From assembly GCF_003144035.1 (NCBI RefSeq), contig NZ_QFWT01000005.1, positions 124,001 through 188,000 on the forward strand: 64,000 nt of DNA, in the 5' to 3' direction. The notes below the pieces were generated by a model. That model had not been told where the DNA came from. It ran no database searches and was given only the letters and a program-made list of their open reading frames with translations. Position 1 is the stretch's first letter; each line of letters begins with the position of its first letter. Both the position numbers and the translations under genes were made by a program. This document shows positions 46,323-55,027 of this stretch, piece by piece. Source of the stretch: Vibrio albus (lineage in GTDB: Bacteria > Pseudomonadota > Gammaproteobacteria > Enterobacterales > Vibrionaceae).

Positions 46323-47096
46323 ATGAATCGTCTGGATAATATAAGCGGTATTCTGTTTGACCTCGAGGGGGTGCTGTTTGTTGGTGAGCAGTTGATCGAT
46401 GGTGCTGTTGAGACGGTTCAATACCTTAAACAGAAACATATCCCGTATCGTTTTGTTACCAATACCACCACTAAATCCCGTGGTGAGCTTGCGTATAAAA
46501 TGCAGCGGCTTGGTTTTGCTGTCGAAGCCGATGAGATATTAACCGCTCCGTGTGCAGCCAGTGCTTATCTGCAAAAGACCAATCCTGCATCCTGTTATCT
46601 GTTGGTTGCCGATGCAGTGAAGGAAGAGTTTTCTGCTTTTTCTGTATCAGAGGAGAACCCTGATGTTGTCGTGGTTGGCGATATCGGGCCTGTGTGGAAC
46701 TACGATATTGTTAACAGGGTATTTCAGATGCTGATGTCCGGCGCTGAGTTAGTTGCCCTCCACAAGAGTAAATACTGGCAGACAGTGCAAGGGCTACAGG
46801 TCGATATTGGTGCCTTTATTGCGGGCCTTGAGTATGCCTCAGGTAAGCCGTCTGTGGTGATAGGTAAACCCTCAGAGGCTTTTTTCAGTGCCGGCATTCA
46901 GGCGCTGGGATATCCGAAGGAAAAAATACTGATGGTTGGGGACGATATTGAGTCAGATATCGGTGGAGCACAAAAGAGTGGTATTTGTGGCGCGTTGGTA
47001 CGTACCGGTAAATATCGTGAAGATATCGCGGTGACTTCCTCTGTCACGCCGGACATCATTCTTGATTCCGTCGCGGATCTGAAAAAATATTTCTGA
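46323..47096 (+). CDS. HAD-IIA family phosphatase (LHPP/NagD-like)
   Basis: The start at 46323 follows GAGAGGGCTGGGT; the frame extends to 46299. 257 residues with the class IIA layout. Motif I is FDLEGVLFVG, followed by YRFVTNTTTKSRGELAYKMQRLGF (motif II and start of the cap), a central cap and VVIGKPSEAFFSAG (motif III Lys). Motif IV is MVGDDIESDIGGAQKSG. It resembles the TIGR01458/LHPP group. The second acidic residue of the usual DxD is Glu here, whereas LHPP proteins often have Ser. Substrate unknown. Confidence 0.85.
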   Translation: MNRLDNISGILFDLEGVLFVGEQLIDGAVETVQYLKQKHIPYRFVTNTTTKSRGELAYKMQRLGFAVEADEILTAPCAASAYLQKTNPASCYLLVADAVKEEFSAFSVSEENPDVVVVGDIGPVWNYDIVNRVFQMLMSGAELVALHKSKYWQTVQGLQVDIGAFIAGLEYASGKPSVVIGKPSEAFFSAGIQALGYPKEKILMVGDDIESDIGGAQKSGICGALVRTGKYREDIAVTSSVTPDIILDSVADLKKYF

Positions 47097-47128
47097 TCAG
47101 TCATACATTCAATACGATTAAGAGTAAA

Positions 47129-47174
47129 GAACCCTGTTCAAAATCAACGTTTAAGCTGCTTTTGAATAGGGCTC
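47129..47174 (-). promoter_or_regulatory. 3' hairpin of arfA enclosing the stop codon (RNase III/terminator-type control)
   Basis: On the minus strand GAGCCCTATTCAAAA (last codons of arfA) pairs with TTTTGAACAGGGTTC, 15 positions with one mismatch and one G-T pair. The 16-base loop contains the TAA stop, and a TTCTTTAC stretch follows. Cleavage or termination here yields arfA mRNA without a stop codon, the known basis of arfA control by tmRNA. Confidence 0.75.
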
Positions 47175-47369
47175 TTTGCCTCTATGTTTCGCTTTCCTCT
47201 GGAAGCTGCCTTTACCTTTTTTAGCTTTTTCTACTTTGGCTTTAAACAGTGGACTGGTTACCAGTGCTTTCAGCGCATTGTCATTAATCTGACCTCTTCC
47301 TGTTTCCACATCTTTATGCTGAGTCTGATGGGATTCAACAGGAGTTAAATGGCGTTGTTTCTTACCCAT
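47151..47369 (-). CDS. arfA: Alternative ribosome-rescue factor A
   Basis: 72 residues. The core [41 protein letters not shown] corresponds to E. coli ArfA (GQIKDNAIEALLHDPLF...VEKNKKGKGSYMRKGKH). ArfA recruits release factor 2 to ribosomes stalled on mRNAs lacking a stop codon, as a backup to tmRNA. AGGAG precedes the ATG. Compared with E. coli it has about 20 extra N-terminal residues and lacks the hydrophobic C-terminal tail. The 3' end of the reading frame lies inside a hairpin, matching the known regulatory design. Confidence 0.9.
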   Translation of the reverse strand: MGKKQRHLTPVESHQTQHKDVETGRGQINDNALKALVTSPLFKAKVEKAKKGKGSFQRKAKHRGKEPYSKAA

Positions 47370-47422
47370 TATGATTTCTCCTCTGATTAGGTGGCTGATT
47401 ATTAATTAATCAGAGGCAGAAA

Positions 47423-48325
47423 TCAAACCTGTTCTAGTAAGCGAATTGAGATACTGGCGGCGGCAGTGCGGTTATCAACGTCCAGTTTTTTATATATCTG
47501 CTCCAAATGTTTGTTCACCGTTCTTGGTTTCATGTTCAGTATGGTCGCAATTTCCCAGTTGGTTTTGCCAAAAGAAAGCCAGTACAGTACCTGTGATTCC
47601 CTTTTGGTGATATTCAGTTCCCTCTGCAGGTCTTCTTCCGTTCCAACCTTCTTTGGGGTAACCAGTCGGATCAGAGAATGTAGCTGATCATATTCTCCGG
47701 CGTATTCAGCCTGTAAAGGGGGATCAAAGTGATTAAGAGACAGAGGTTCCTTCTGCTCTCCGGATAGCAACCACAGGGCGATATCCGGCTGGATACTTGC
47801 CCAGGTTTCCAGAAGCTCTCCGTTTATTGTTTCGATCAGTTCCTGGGCATGTGGTGTTGCCCATTCCAGACGACCTTGTTTTGATACGCAGAATATATAC
47901 TGTCCGGCATAATCCAGCGCGACTTGTGCGGACTTTGCCAGTTTGGCGTTGTGGCTGTGTACCTTAATGCGCGCCAATACTTCGCCCGGAACCACAGGCT
48001 TAGTAATATAATCGACTCCGCCGACTTCAAACCCATGTATGACGTGCTCTGAGTCATTCAGGCCGGTCATAAAAATAATCGGTGTAGAGGGCAATTTTTC
48101 TTTTAGTTTCTGGCAGGTATCAAACCCGTCCATTTCCGGCATGATTGCGTCCAGAAGTACGACATCGGGCTGAACTTTTTCCACAATCGATAATGCCTGT
48201 GCGCCGCTGAGTGCGACTAACACGGTAAGCCCGGCCTGATTCAGGGTGGCATTCAGCATACCGAGAGACTCTGGTGAGTCATCAACAACTAAGACAATAA
48301 TGTTACTGGATTCAATAATGCTCAT
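47423..48325 (-). CDS. LuxR-type response regulator of the urea-associated two-component system
   Basis: 300 residues. Receiver domain 8-125 has VVDDSPES (acidic pocket), phospho-acceptor Asp59 (VVLLDAIMPEMDG), FMTG and ITKPV (conserved Lys). A middle PAS-like segment (YIFCVSKQGRLEWATPHAQELIE) follows. A LuxR/FixJ helix-turn-helix lies at ~235-300: LNITKRESQVLYWLSFGKTNWEIATILNMKPRTVNKHLEQIYKKLDVDNRTAA. Its start overlaps the kinase gene end by 14 bases, so the two are coupled. Divergent from urtABCDE; probable target is the urt/ure cluster. Confidence 0.9.
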   Translation of the reverse strand: MSIIESSNIIVLVVDDSPESLGMLNATLNQAGLTVLVALSGAQALSIVEKVQPDVVLLDAIMPEMDGFDTCQKLKEKLPSTPIIFMTGLNDSEHVIHGFEVGGVDYITKPVVPGEVLARIKVHSHNAKLAKSAQVALDYAGQYIFCVSKQGRLEWATPHAQELIETINGELLETWASIQPDIALWLLSGEQKEPLSLNHFDPPLQAEYAGEYDQLHSLIRLVTPKKVGTEEDLQRELNITKRESQVLYWLSFGKTNWEIATILNMKPRTVNKHLEQIYKKLDVDNRTAAASISIRLLEQV

Positions 48326-51300
48326 TTATTAACTCATTCAAATTATGTACGATTTTTTCAAAGTTGCATTGTGATGCATCGTTGCGTATTGAGCCGAAAA
48401 AAGCTTCGTTTGTGACACCGGAATTTATCATTGCGTCAAGCTTCTCCGAGAATGCGGACATAAACCCAATTTCTGCATAATCCAGTAACTGGGTTAGTTC
48501 TTCACGTGGCGGGATGACTTTTTGTTCTTTTTGTTCGGTTATGGCGGGAGACATAATTTCTTCTTCAAAACACCAGTCAATAGGAAGCAACTTGCTCAGT
48601 TTTGCCAGCAGTTGTTCGCGTGACAGGGGCTTGCTCAGATAATCATTATGATACTGAGCCAGCATATTGCTTTTTTCCAGTTCGTGGATATTGGCCGACA
48701 GCATCATAATCGGGCTGCGGATACCCTTTTGCCTGAACTGAATCGCCAGTTGCCAGCCGCTGGTTTCTGGCATGGTAATGTCCAGAATATAAAGATCGAT
48801 AGGGTGATCTTCCACCATTTTCATCGCCTCAGTCGCACTGCCGGCCTGAAGCACGATAAAGCCAAGAGGTGTCAGAATATTGCTGACCAGGTTGCGCTGA
48901 TCTTCAATATCATCAACCACCATAATGGTCTGTTGAGCGCCTTCATAACCAGTAACTGTCTGATTGACCAGTTCTGGAAGTAAAACCGGACTCTCGATGG
49001 CAGAAATCATCATTTTCAATGTAAAAGTACTGCCGGAATTAAGCGCACTCTGACAGGAAATTTCCCCTCCCATCAGTTCGGCAAGCGCATTTGAGATAGT
49101 CAGGCCAAGGCCGGTTCCGTGAATGGTTCGGGTATGGTTTGTCTGTACCCGCTCAAAGGGATTAAAAATGTGCTGGATATCCTGCTCTGATAGCCCTATT
49201 CCTGTGTCCTGAATGGAGAAACAGACCACCTGATTCCTGTATGTAACCGTAAAACAGACCTTACCCTGTTTCGTATATTTAATAGCGTTATTAAGCAGGT
49301 TGATCAGTATTTGTCTTAGCCGTTGTTTATCGGTAGCAATATGTACCGGCAGGTTAGTACATGGGTGATACTCAAACGTAAGCCCTTTTTTGGATGCCTC
49401 CATACTGAACATGTCAGCAAGCTGATCCAGCATGGTTGGAAGGTTAAACTCGTCCCGTTGCAATTCCAGACGTCCCGCTTCAATTTTCGATATCTCAAGC
49501 AGGCCTTCCAGTAAGTCTGATAAGTGGTTACCGTTACGCTGCAGAATATTGGCGTAATCTCTGGTTTGCTGATCAAGCTTTCTGTCATCACAAAGTAATT
49601 GTGCATAGCCAAGAAGAACATTAAGCGGGGTACGTAACTCGTGGCTGAGCCCGGCTAAATAACGACTTTTCGCGTTATTGGCAGTTTCCGCAGACTTTCT
49701 GGCTTTTTCCAGCTTTTTGGAGGTTCTTTCATGGGCACTGATTTCCTGAGTGAGCAGCTGGGCGTGGGCTTTCAATTCAGTGATGGCGGTTCGGCTGCTA
49801 TTGCGGGCCAGAACAAACAGGCCGCTGATAATGCCGATAGGGATAAGCAGTATCACAAAGGACTTAAGCATTCCTCCGGTGATGGTATGCATATTATCCG
49901 GGGCCAGAGAAGGGATCTGGCTGTAGGCAATCATAAAAATAGCCGCCATAAGGCTGCTGACCATTGCCATTACAATAATAAACTGGCTAACCGGGGCTGA
50001 TAGTTTGTTCAGCCATGGCTCGGGGATAGCCGGGGTAAGCAGCGTTTTTATCTGCTGAAGAATGGTCGCCTTTGGCCGGCATTTGTCATGACACCGCACA
50101 TCCAGAGAGCAGCACAGGGAACAGATGTGTCCTCCGTAAGCCGGGCAATAGGCCATATCTTCAGGTTCGAAAGTGTGTTCACAAACAGAGCAGATTAGCT
50201 CTGAATGTTGGTTGACCGGAATATCAGTCCCTGAGGTGACCAGATAAAACTGCCCCTTAGTTAACCATGCAATAGCCGGAGCGGTAATAAAGGGCAGAGC
50301 GAATGCGATATATGAGGCAAAGGCTTTCGCCTCTTCATTAAACATATCCAGATGAGCGGCGATTCCGACAGAAGAGGCAATTAACATGGAGCCTAGCCCG
50401 ACGGGGTTGATGTCATACAATTTCGAACGTTTAAATTCGATACCCGGAGGGCTTAACCCCAGCGGCTTGTTGATAATGAGGTCTGCAACCAGACTGCCTA
50501 TCCATGCCAGTACCAGTACAGAATAGACCTGCAGTGTTTTTTCCAGCAGTTGATAGACGCCCAATTCCATCAATAACAGCGCAATAACGACATTAAATAT
50601 CATCCAGACAACGCGTCCCGGATGGTTGTGGGTAAGCCGGGAAAAGAAGTTTGACCAGGCCAGTGAGCCGGCATAAGCGTTGGCGACGTTGATCTTCAGC
50701 TGAGACATAATCACAAATACACCAGCAGCCAGCAGAGCCAGCTTGGTGTTTTCAGTCATATAGCTGAAGACCGTGAGATACATGTGGGCAGGGTCGCCGG
50801 CTACAGAGACCCCAAAGCCATGACTGATAGCCAGCCAGGCCAGATAGCTTCCAAGTACCAGTTTTGCTGCACCAAACAGCATCCAGCCCGGCCCGCCAAA
50901 TAACATGGACAGCCACCACTTCACACGGCCGCACTGTTTTTGTTCCGGCAGAAAACGAAGAAAGTCTACCTGTTCACCTAACTGGGCCACAACGGCCAGC
51001 AACACAGCAGATGCACCACCAAACATTAACCAGTTAAAGCTGTCCCCGGCTTCATTTATTCCGCCATAGGCCAGCCAGCCGTCAATCTGTGATTCCGGGT
51101 GGGTAAAGACATAGAACAGGGGCAATAGCTGCATGATCAGCCATAATGGCTGTGACCACATCTGAAAACGGCTGATATGGGTGATGCCAAGGATCACCAG
51201 AGGGATCACCGCAACGGCACTGATGATATATCCCCAGACCAGCGGGACACCAAACAGCAATTCAAGTGCCATGGACATAATGGCCGCTTCCAGGGCGAAA

Positions 51301-51695
51301 AAGATAAAGGTGAAAGAAGCGTAAATCAGAGAAACAATCGTGGAGCCGATATAGCCAAACCCTGCTCCCCGGCTGAGGAGGTCAACGTCTACACCATATC
51401 TGGCCGCGTAATAACAGATAGGGATACCGCTGAAAATAACCACAGCAGAAACGGCGGCGATTGCCCATAACGCATTGACTGAACCGTAGGAAAGGGTGAT
51501 CGACCCCCCAAGCGCCTCCAGAACCAGAAAAGAAACAATACCGAGAGCGGTATTGGCTATCCATGTCGCTGACCATTTTCGGGCGCGTTTCGCTGTAAAA
51601 CGCAGCGCGAAATCCTCCAGCATCTCGTTGGCGACGAGCTTATTGTATTTGCGTCGGTTTACCGGAACCTTTGGCATAGTGGGGTGTTCTTTCAT
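48312..51695 (-). CDS. NCS1 permease-histidine kinase fusion, hybrid sensor
   Basis: 1127 residues. Residues ~35-490 form a polytopic membrane module like NCS1 cytosine/purine permeases (KWSATWIANTALGIVSF, GSVNALWAIAAVSAVV, SRGAGFGYIGSTIVS, QLKINVANAYAGSLAWSNFFSRL). A Cys-rich segment near 500-540 has CxxC pairs that may bind metal. After two membrane segments and a coiled coil comes a kinase: H-box AGLSHELRTPLN (His near 684), GTGLGLTISNALAELMGG in the ATPase domain, then a receiver with LYILDITMPE (Asp near 970) and a helical tail. It resembles SSS-fused kinases such as CrbS in design. Adjacent to urea genes, so it may sense urea or a related nitrogen compound; that is inference. Confidence 0.88.
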   Translation of the reverse strand: MKEHPTMPKVPVNRRKYNKLVANEMLEDFALRFTAKRARKWSATWIANTALGIVSFLVLEALGGSITLSYGSVNALWAIAAVSAVVIFSGIPICYYAARYGVDVDLLSRGAGFGYIGSTIVSLIYASFTFIFFALEAAIMSMALELLFGVPLVWGYIISAVAVIPLVILGITHISRFQMWSQPLWLIMQLLPLFYVFTHPESQIDGWLAYGGINEAGDSFNWLMFGGASAVLLAVVAQLGEQVDFLRFLPEQKQCGRVKWWLSMLFGGPGWMLFGAAKLVLGSYLAWLAISHGFGVSVAGDPAHMYLTVFSYMTENTKLALLAAGVFVIMSQLKINVANAYAGSLAWSNFFSRLTHNHPGRVVWMIFNVVIALLLMELGVYQLLEKTLQVYSVLVLAWIGSLVADLIINKPLGLSPPGIEFKRSKLYDINPVGLGSMLIASSVGIAAHLDMFNEEAKAFASYIAFALPFITAPAIAWLTKGQFYLVTSGTDIPVNQHSELICSVCEHTFEPEDMAYCPAYGGHICSLCCSLDVRCHDKCRPKATILQQIKTLLTPAIPEPWLNKLSAPVSQFIIVMAMVSSLMAAIFMIAYSQIPSLAPDNMHTITGGMLKSFVILLIPIGIISGLFVLARNSSRTAITELKAHAQLLTQEISAHERTSKKLEKARKSAETANNAKSRYLAGLSHELRTPLNVLLGYAQLLCDDRKLDQQTRDYANILQRNGNHLSDLLEGLLEISKIEAGRLELQRDEFNLPTMLDQLADMFSMEASKKGLTFEYHPCTNLPVHIATDKQRLRQILINLLNNAIKYTKQGKVCFTVTYRNQVVCFSIQDTGIGLSEQDIQHIFNPFERVQTNHTRTIHGTGLGLTISNALAELMGGEISCQSALNSGSTFTLKMMISAIESPVLLPELVNQTVTGYEGAQQTIMVVDDIEDQRNLVSNILTPLGFIVLQAGSATEAMKMVEDHPIDLYILDITMPETSGWQLAIQFRQKGIRSPIMMLSANIHELEKSNMLAQYHNDYLSKPLSREQLLAKLSKLLPIDWCFEEEIMSPAITEQKEQKVIPPREELTQLLDYAEIGFMSAFSEKLDAMINSGVTNEAFFGSIRNDASQCNFEKIVHNLNELINEHY

Positions 51696-51878
51696 CCATA
51701 ATAAATAATTCCGGGCTGCACTCCTTGCAACCGGGTAAGGCTCAACTGTCCTCGCGCGCTAGTATATATTATTGTCAATAATTCTGCCTATGCGTTATTT
51801 GACGTAGTTCTTTGACCTGATCTGCGCATATTCATCCTGCGTGTTTTTTTCAATACTAAAACGGCTCATTAACGGGTT

Positions 51879-51901
51879 GTTAACCTGAACCTCAGGTGAA
51901 C
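51879..51901 (+). promoter_or_regulatory. Long palindrome upstream of urtA, candidate operator
   Basis: ACCTGA-ACC-TCAGGT (51883-51897) is flanked by GTT and AAC in register, giving a 23-base palindrome with one unpaired position per side. It is centred about 67 bases before the urtA ATG in the divergent region between the kinase gene and urtA. LuxR-type response regulators usually bind such dyads. Confidence 0.6.
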
Positions 51902-51956
51902 GGATACCCGGAAAAGTTTGTTTGGAACTGAAAAATTAATTTAAGGATGAATACGA

Positions 51957-53234
51957 ATGAAAAGGAAACTACTTTCAAGTGCGATTCTGGCAGCATCGTT
52001 ATTCGGTGGTCAGGCGGTGGCCGCAGAAGACACGATTAAAGTCGGTGTGTTGCACTCTCTGTCCGGGACAATGGCAATCAGTGAAACCACTCTGAAAGAC
52101 ACTATGCTGATGCTGATTGATGAACAGAATAAAAAAGGCGGTTTGCTGGGTAAAAAGCTGGAGCCAGTAGTGGTTGACCCGGCTTCTAACTGGCCTCTGT
52201 TTGCAGAAAAAGCGCGTGAGCTTATCTCTAAAGACAAAGTGGATGCAGTATTTGGCTGCTGGACGTCTGTATCACGTAAATCTGTTCTGCCAGTCTTTGA
52301 AGAACTGGACAGCCTGCTGTTCTATCCGGTTCAGTATGAAGGTGAAGAGTCTTCCAAAAACGTATTCTATACCGGTGCCGCGCCAAACCAGCAGGCTATT
52401 CCTGCCGTTGATTACCTGATGGATCAGGGTGTTAAGCGCTGGGTTCTGGCGGGAACTGACTATGTGTATCCTCGTACTACTAACAAGATCCTGGAAGCTT
52501 ATCTGAAAGCGAAAGGTGTGGCTGATTCAGACATCATGATCAACTACACGCCTTTCGGTCACTCTGACTGGCAGTCAATTGTGGCTGACATTAAGAAATT
52601 CGGTTCTGCCGGTAAGAAAACTGCAGTGGTTTCTACCGTAAACGGTGACGCTAACGTTCCTTTCTATAAAGAGCTGGGTAACCAGGGTATTACTGCAGAT
52701 GAAATCCCGGTAGTTGCCTTCTCTGTCGGTGAAGAAGAACTTTCCGGTATGGATACTTCGCCACTGGTAGGGCATCTGGCAGCCTGGAACTACTTCATGA
52801 GCGACGAGTCTGATGCGAATGATGATTTCATCGAAGAGTGGCATAAGTTCATCAAAGATGAAGATCGCGTGACCAACGATCCGATGGAAGCACATTACAT
52901 CGGTTTCAACATGTGGGTTGAAGCGGTGAAGAAAGCCGGTACTACAGACCCTGAAGCCGTTGGTGATGCGCTTATCGGTATTTCAGTACCAAACCTGACA
53001 GGTGGCTATTCTTCTATGATGCCTAACCACCACATTACCAAGCCGGTACTTATCGGCGAAATTCAGGACGATGGTCAGTTCCAGACAGTATGGAAAACAT
53101 CCGGCCTGGTGGCTGGTGACGCATGGTCTGACTTCCTGCCGGGTTCTAAAGACCTTATCTCTGACTGGAGACAACCTCTTTCATGCGGTAACTACAACGT
53201 GAAAACAGGTAAGTGTTCAGGTCAGAACTACTAA
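51957..53234 (+). CDS. urtA: Urea ABC transporter substrate-binding protein
   Basis: 425 residues with a signal peptide (KRKLLSSAILAASLFGGQAVA). The body follows UrtA: IKVGVLHSLSGTMAISETTLKDTMLMLIDEQNKKGGLLGKKLEPVVVDPASNWPLFAEKARELISKDKVDAVFGCWTSVSRKSVLPVFEE, then LFYPVQYEGEESS. It binds urea in the periplasm for the UrtBC permease. RBS AAGGA precedes the ATG. A 13-bp hairpin separates it from urtB, consistent with higher expression of the binding protein. Confidence 0.95.
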   Translation: MKRKLLSSAILAASLFGGQAVAAEDTIKVGVLHSLSGTMAISETTLKDTMLMLIDEQNKKGGLLGKKLEPVVVDPASNWPLFAEKARELISKDKVDAVFGCWTSVSRKSVLPVFEELDSLLFYPVQYEGEESSKNVFYTGAAPNQQAIPAVDYLMDQGVKRWVLAGTDYVYPRTTNKILEAYLKAKGVADSDIMINYTPFGHSDWQSIVADIKKFGSAGKKTAVVSTVNGDANVPFYKELGNQGITADEIPVVAFSVGEEELSGMDTSPLVGHLAAWNYFMSDESDANDDFIEEWHKFIKDEDRVTNDPMEAHYIGFNMWVEAVKKAGTTDPEAVGDALIGISVPNLTGGYSSMMPNHHITKPVLIGEIQDDGQFQTVWKTSGLVAGDAWSDFLPGSKDLISDWRQPLSCGNYNVKTGKCSGQNY

Positions 53235-53248
53235 CCTGATCACTTTAT

Positions 53249-53286
53249 GGATAACAGAGCTATTACTATGGGTAGCTCTGTTATCC
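53249..53286 (+). promoter_or_regulatory. Hairpin between urtA and urtB
   Basis: GGATAACAGAGCT pairs perfectly with AGCTCTGTTATCC across a 12-base loop. There is no T tract after it, so it likely protects the urtA mRNA 3' end or causes partial read-through rather than full termination. Confidence 0.7.
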
Positions 53287-53331
53287 GGTGTGTTTAGGTA
53301 AAGGATTTACGCTGAAACCAGAGGTATTTTC

Positions 53332-55026
53332 ATGGTATTCGCAACCAATATTCCATTAGCCGGGGCTCGTCATCTTTTACAGACAGCTGTCAAACTGCTG
53401 GTCCTGTTTCTTTTATTTAGCAGAGCCATTAGCGTACATGCAGAAACAACTGTTAGCGCACAATCGGCAACGGAACAAGACACTCAATTTAATCAGGCGC
53501 TTCAGTATCTTGTGACATCAAAGTTTTCTGATGTCGAAAAAGGCGTCTCTCTTCTCGGACAAAGTAACGACCCTCGTTCAACTGAAGTACTGACACTCCT
53601 GTTGAGCGGTGATTTGTACCGGCATAAGAAAGAACAGAAGCTGGTGACCATTCAGGGCAAACAGGACAATAAGTACGTAATTCAGGATCTATTTACTAAA
53701 GATGCCACATCATCAGTTATCGTTAGTAAACGTAAAGTAAAAAGGGTTCCGCTGAATAACCAGCTGCGTGGACAGATAAAATCTGAACTTGCGCGGCTGA
53801 ACCTGTCATCACCGGAAGCCGATATCCGGCGCAATGCTGTGACTCAATTAATGGGGACACAGGAAGCCACACTGTATCAACGCCTGACATCGAGGTTAGA
53901 CGTTGAATCTGATGCGTCAGTGAAAGAACTGATCTCGGTCGCGGTCGCCATTTATGAGTTAAATGCCAAAGCATCTTCCTCTTCGGTAAAACAACATGCA
54001 CTTCAGGTGCTGGGGGAAAGTTACCAGCCAGAGGCGCGTAACGCGATCAATCGTTTTGTTTCTGCCGGAGCCGAAGGCGTATTACTAAAAGAGGCTAATA
54101 AAGCGCTGGGGCTAATTGAGCAGCGCGCTAAAGTGGCGGAGTTTTCCCAGACTCTGTTTTTCGGCCTGAGCCTTGGCTCCGTACTGGTACTGTCAGCCAT
54201 TGGTCTTGCCATTACATTTGGTGTGATGGGCGTTATCAATATGGCACATGGCGAGCTGATGATGCTGGGTGCGTATACCACTTATGTGATTCAGACACTG
54301 ATGCCCGACAGCATTGGCGCTTCTATCTTTGTCTCCATACCTGCGGCATTTTTGGTGTCCGCGGCGGTGGGTATTCTGATTGAACGTGGTGTTATCCGCT
54401 TCCTGTATGGCCGGCCACTGGAAACCCTGCTGGCGACGTTTGGTATCAGTCTGGTTCTGCAACAGGCAGTACGGACTATTTTCTCTCCGCTGAACCGTTC
54501 AGTGGCAACACCGGATTTTATGACCGGGGTGATTGAGATCAACCCATTATTAAGTCTTACCCTTAACCGGTTATACATCATTGGCTTCTGTCTGGTGGTG
54601 TTTGCGGCGCTGTTTTTCATTCTGCGTTACACCCGTCTGGGGATTGAGGTTCGCGCAGTATCGCAGAACCGGAGTATGGCAAGAGCCATGGGGGTTCGTT
54701 CGGAATGGGTGGACGCTATGACATTCGGTCTGGGTTCCGGTATTGCCGGTATTGCCGGTGTGGCCCTGAGCCAGTTGACCAACGTTGGTCCGAACCTTGG
54801 GCAGGCCTACATTATTGATTCATTTATGGTGGTGGTATTTGGCGGTGTCGGCAACCTGTGGGGAACACTGGTTGCGGGTATGTCTCTGGGTATCGCGAAC
54901 AAAGTCATGGAGCCATGGGCCGGTGCTGTGCTGGCGAAAATCCTGGTACTTGTCTTCATCATTCTATTTATTCAGAAAAAGCCTAGAGGGTTGTTCCCTC
55001 AGAAAGGCCGCTCTGCGGAGGGGTAA
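53332..55026 (+). CDS. urtB: Urea ABC transporter permease UrtB
   Basis: 564 residues. A signal-like segment (TAVKLLVLFLLFSRAISVHA) and an extracytoplasmic domain of about 230 residues come first, as in other UrtB proteins. The permease core of the branched-chain amino acid type follows: FFGLSLGSVLVLSAIGLAITFGVMGVINMAHGELMMLGAY and YTRLGIEVRAVSQNRSMARAMGV. YIIDSFMVVVFGGVGNLWGT lies near the end. It forms the channel with UrtC. It follows urtA and overlaps nothing; urtC starts 2 bases after its stop. Confidence 0.94.
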   Translation: MVFATNIPLAGARHLLQTAVKLLVLFLLFSRAISVHAETTVSAQSATEQDTQFNQALQYLVTSKFSDVEKGVSLLGQSNDPRSTEVLTLLLSGDLYRHKKEQKLVTIQGKQDNKYVIQDLFTKDATSSVIVSKRKVKRVPLNNQLRGQIKSELARLNLSSPEADIRRNAVTQLMGTQEATLYQRLTSRLDVESDASVKELISVAVAIYELNAKASSSSVKQHALQVLGESYQPEARNAINRFVSAGAEGVLLKEANKALGLIEQRAKVAEFSQTLFFGLSLGSVLVLSAIGLAITFGVMGVINMAHGELMMLGAYTTYVIQTLMPDSIGASIFVSIPAAFLVSAAVGILIERGVIRFLYGRPLETLLATFGISLVLQQAVRTIFSPLNRSVATPDFMTGVIEINPLLSLTLNRLYIIGFCLVVFAALFFILRYTRLGIEVRAVSQNRSMARAMGVRSEWVDAMTFGLGSGIAGIAGVALSQLTNVGPNLGQAYIIDSFMVVVFGGVGNLWGTLVAGMSLGIANKVMEPWAGAVLAKILVLVFIILFIQKKPRGLFPQKGRSAEG

Positions 55027-55027
55027 C

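Noticed and set aside
51696..51956. Sigma-54 promoter for urtA
   Set aside because: I looked for a TGGC-N9-TGC type element expected for nitrogen control and found none with acceptable spacing.
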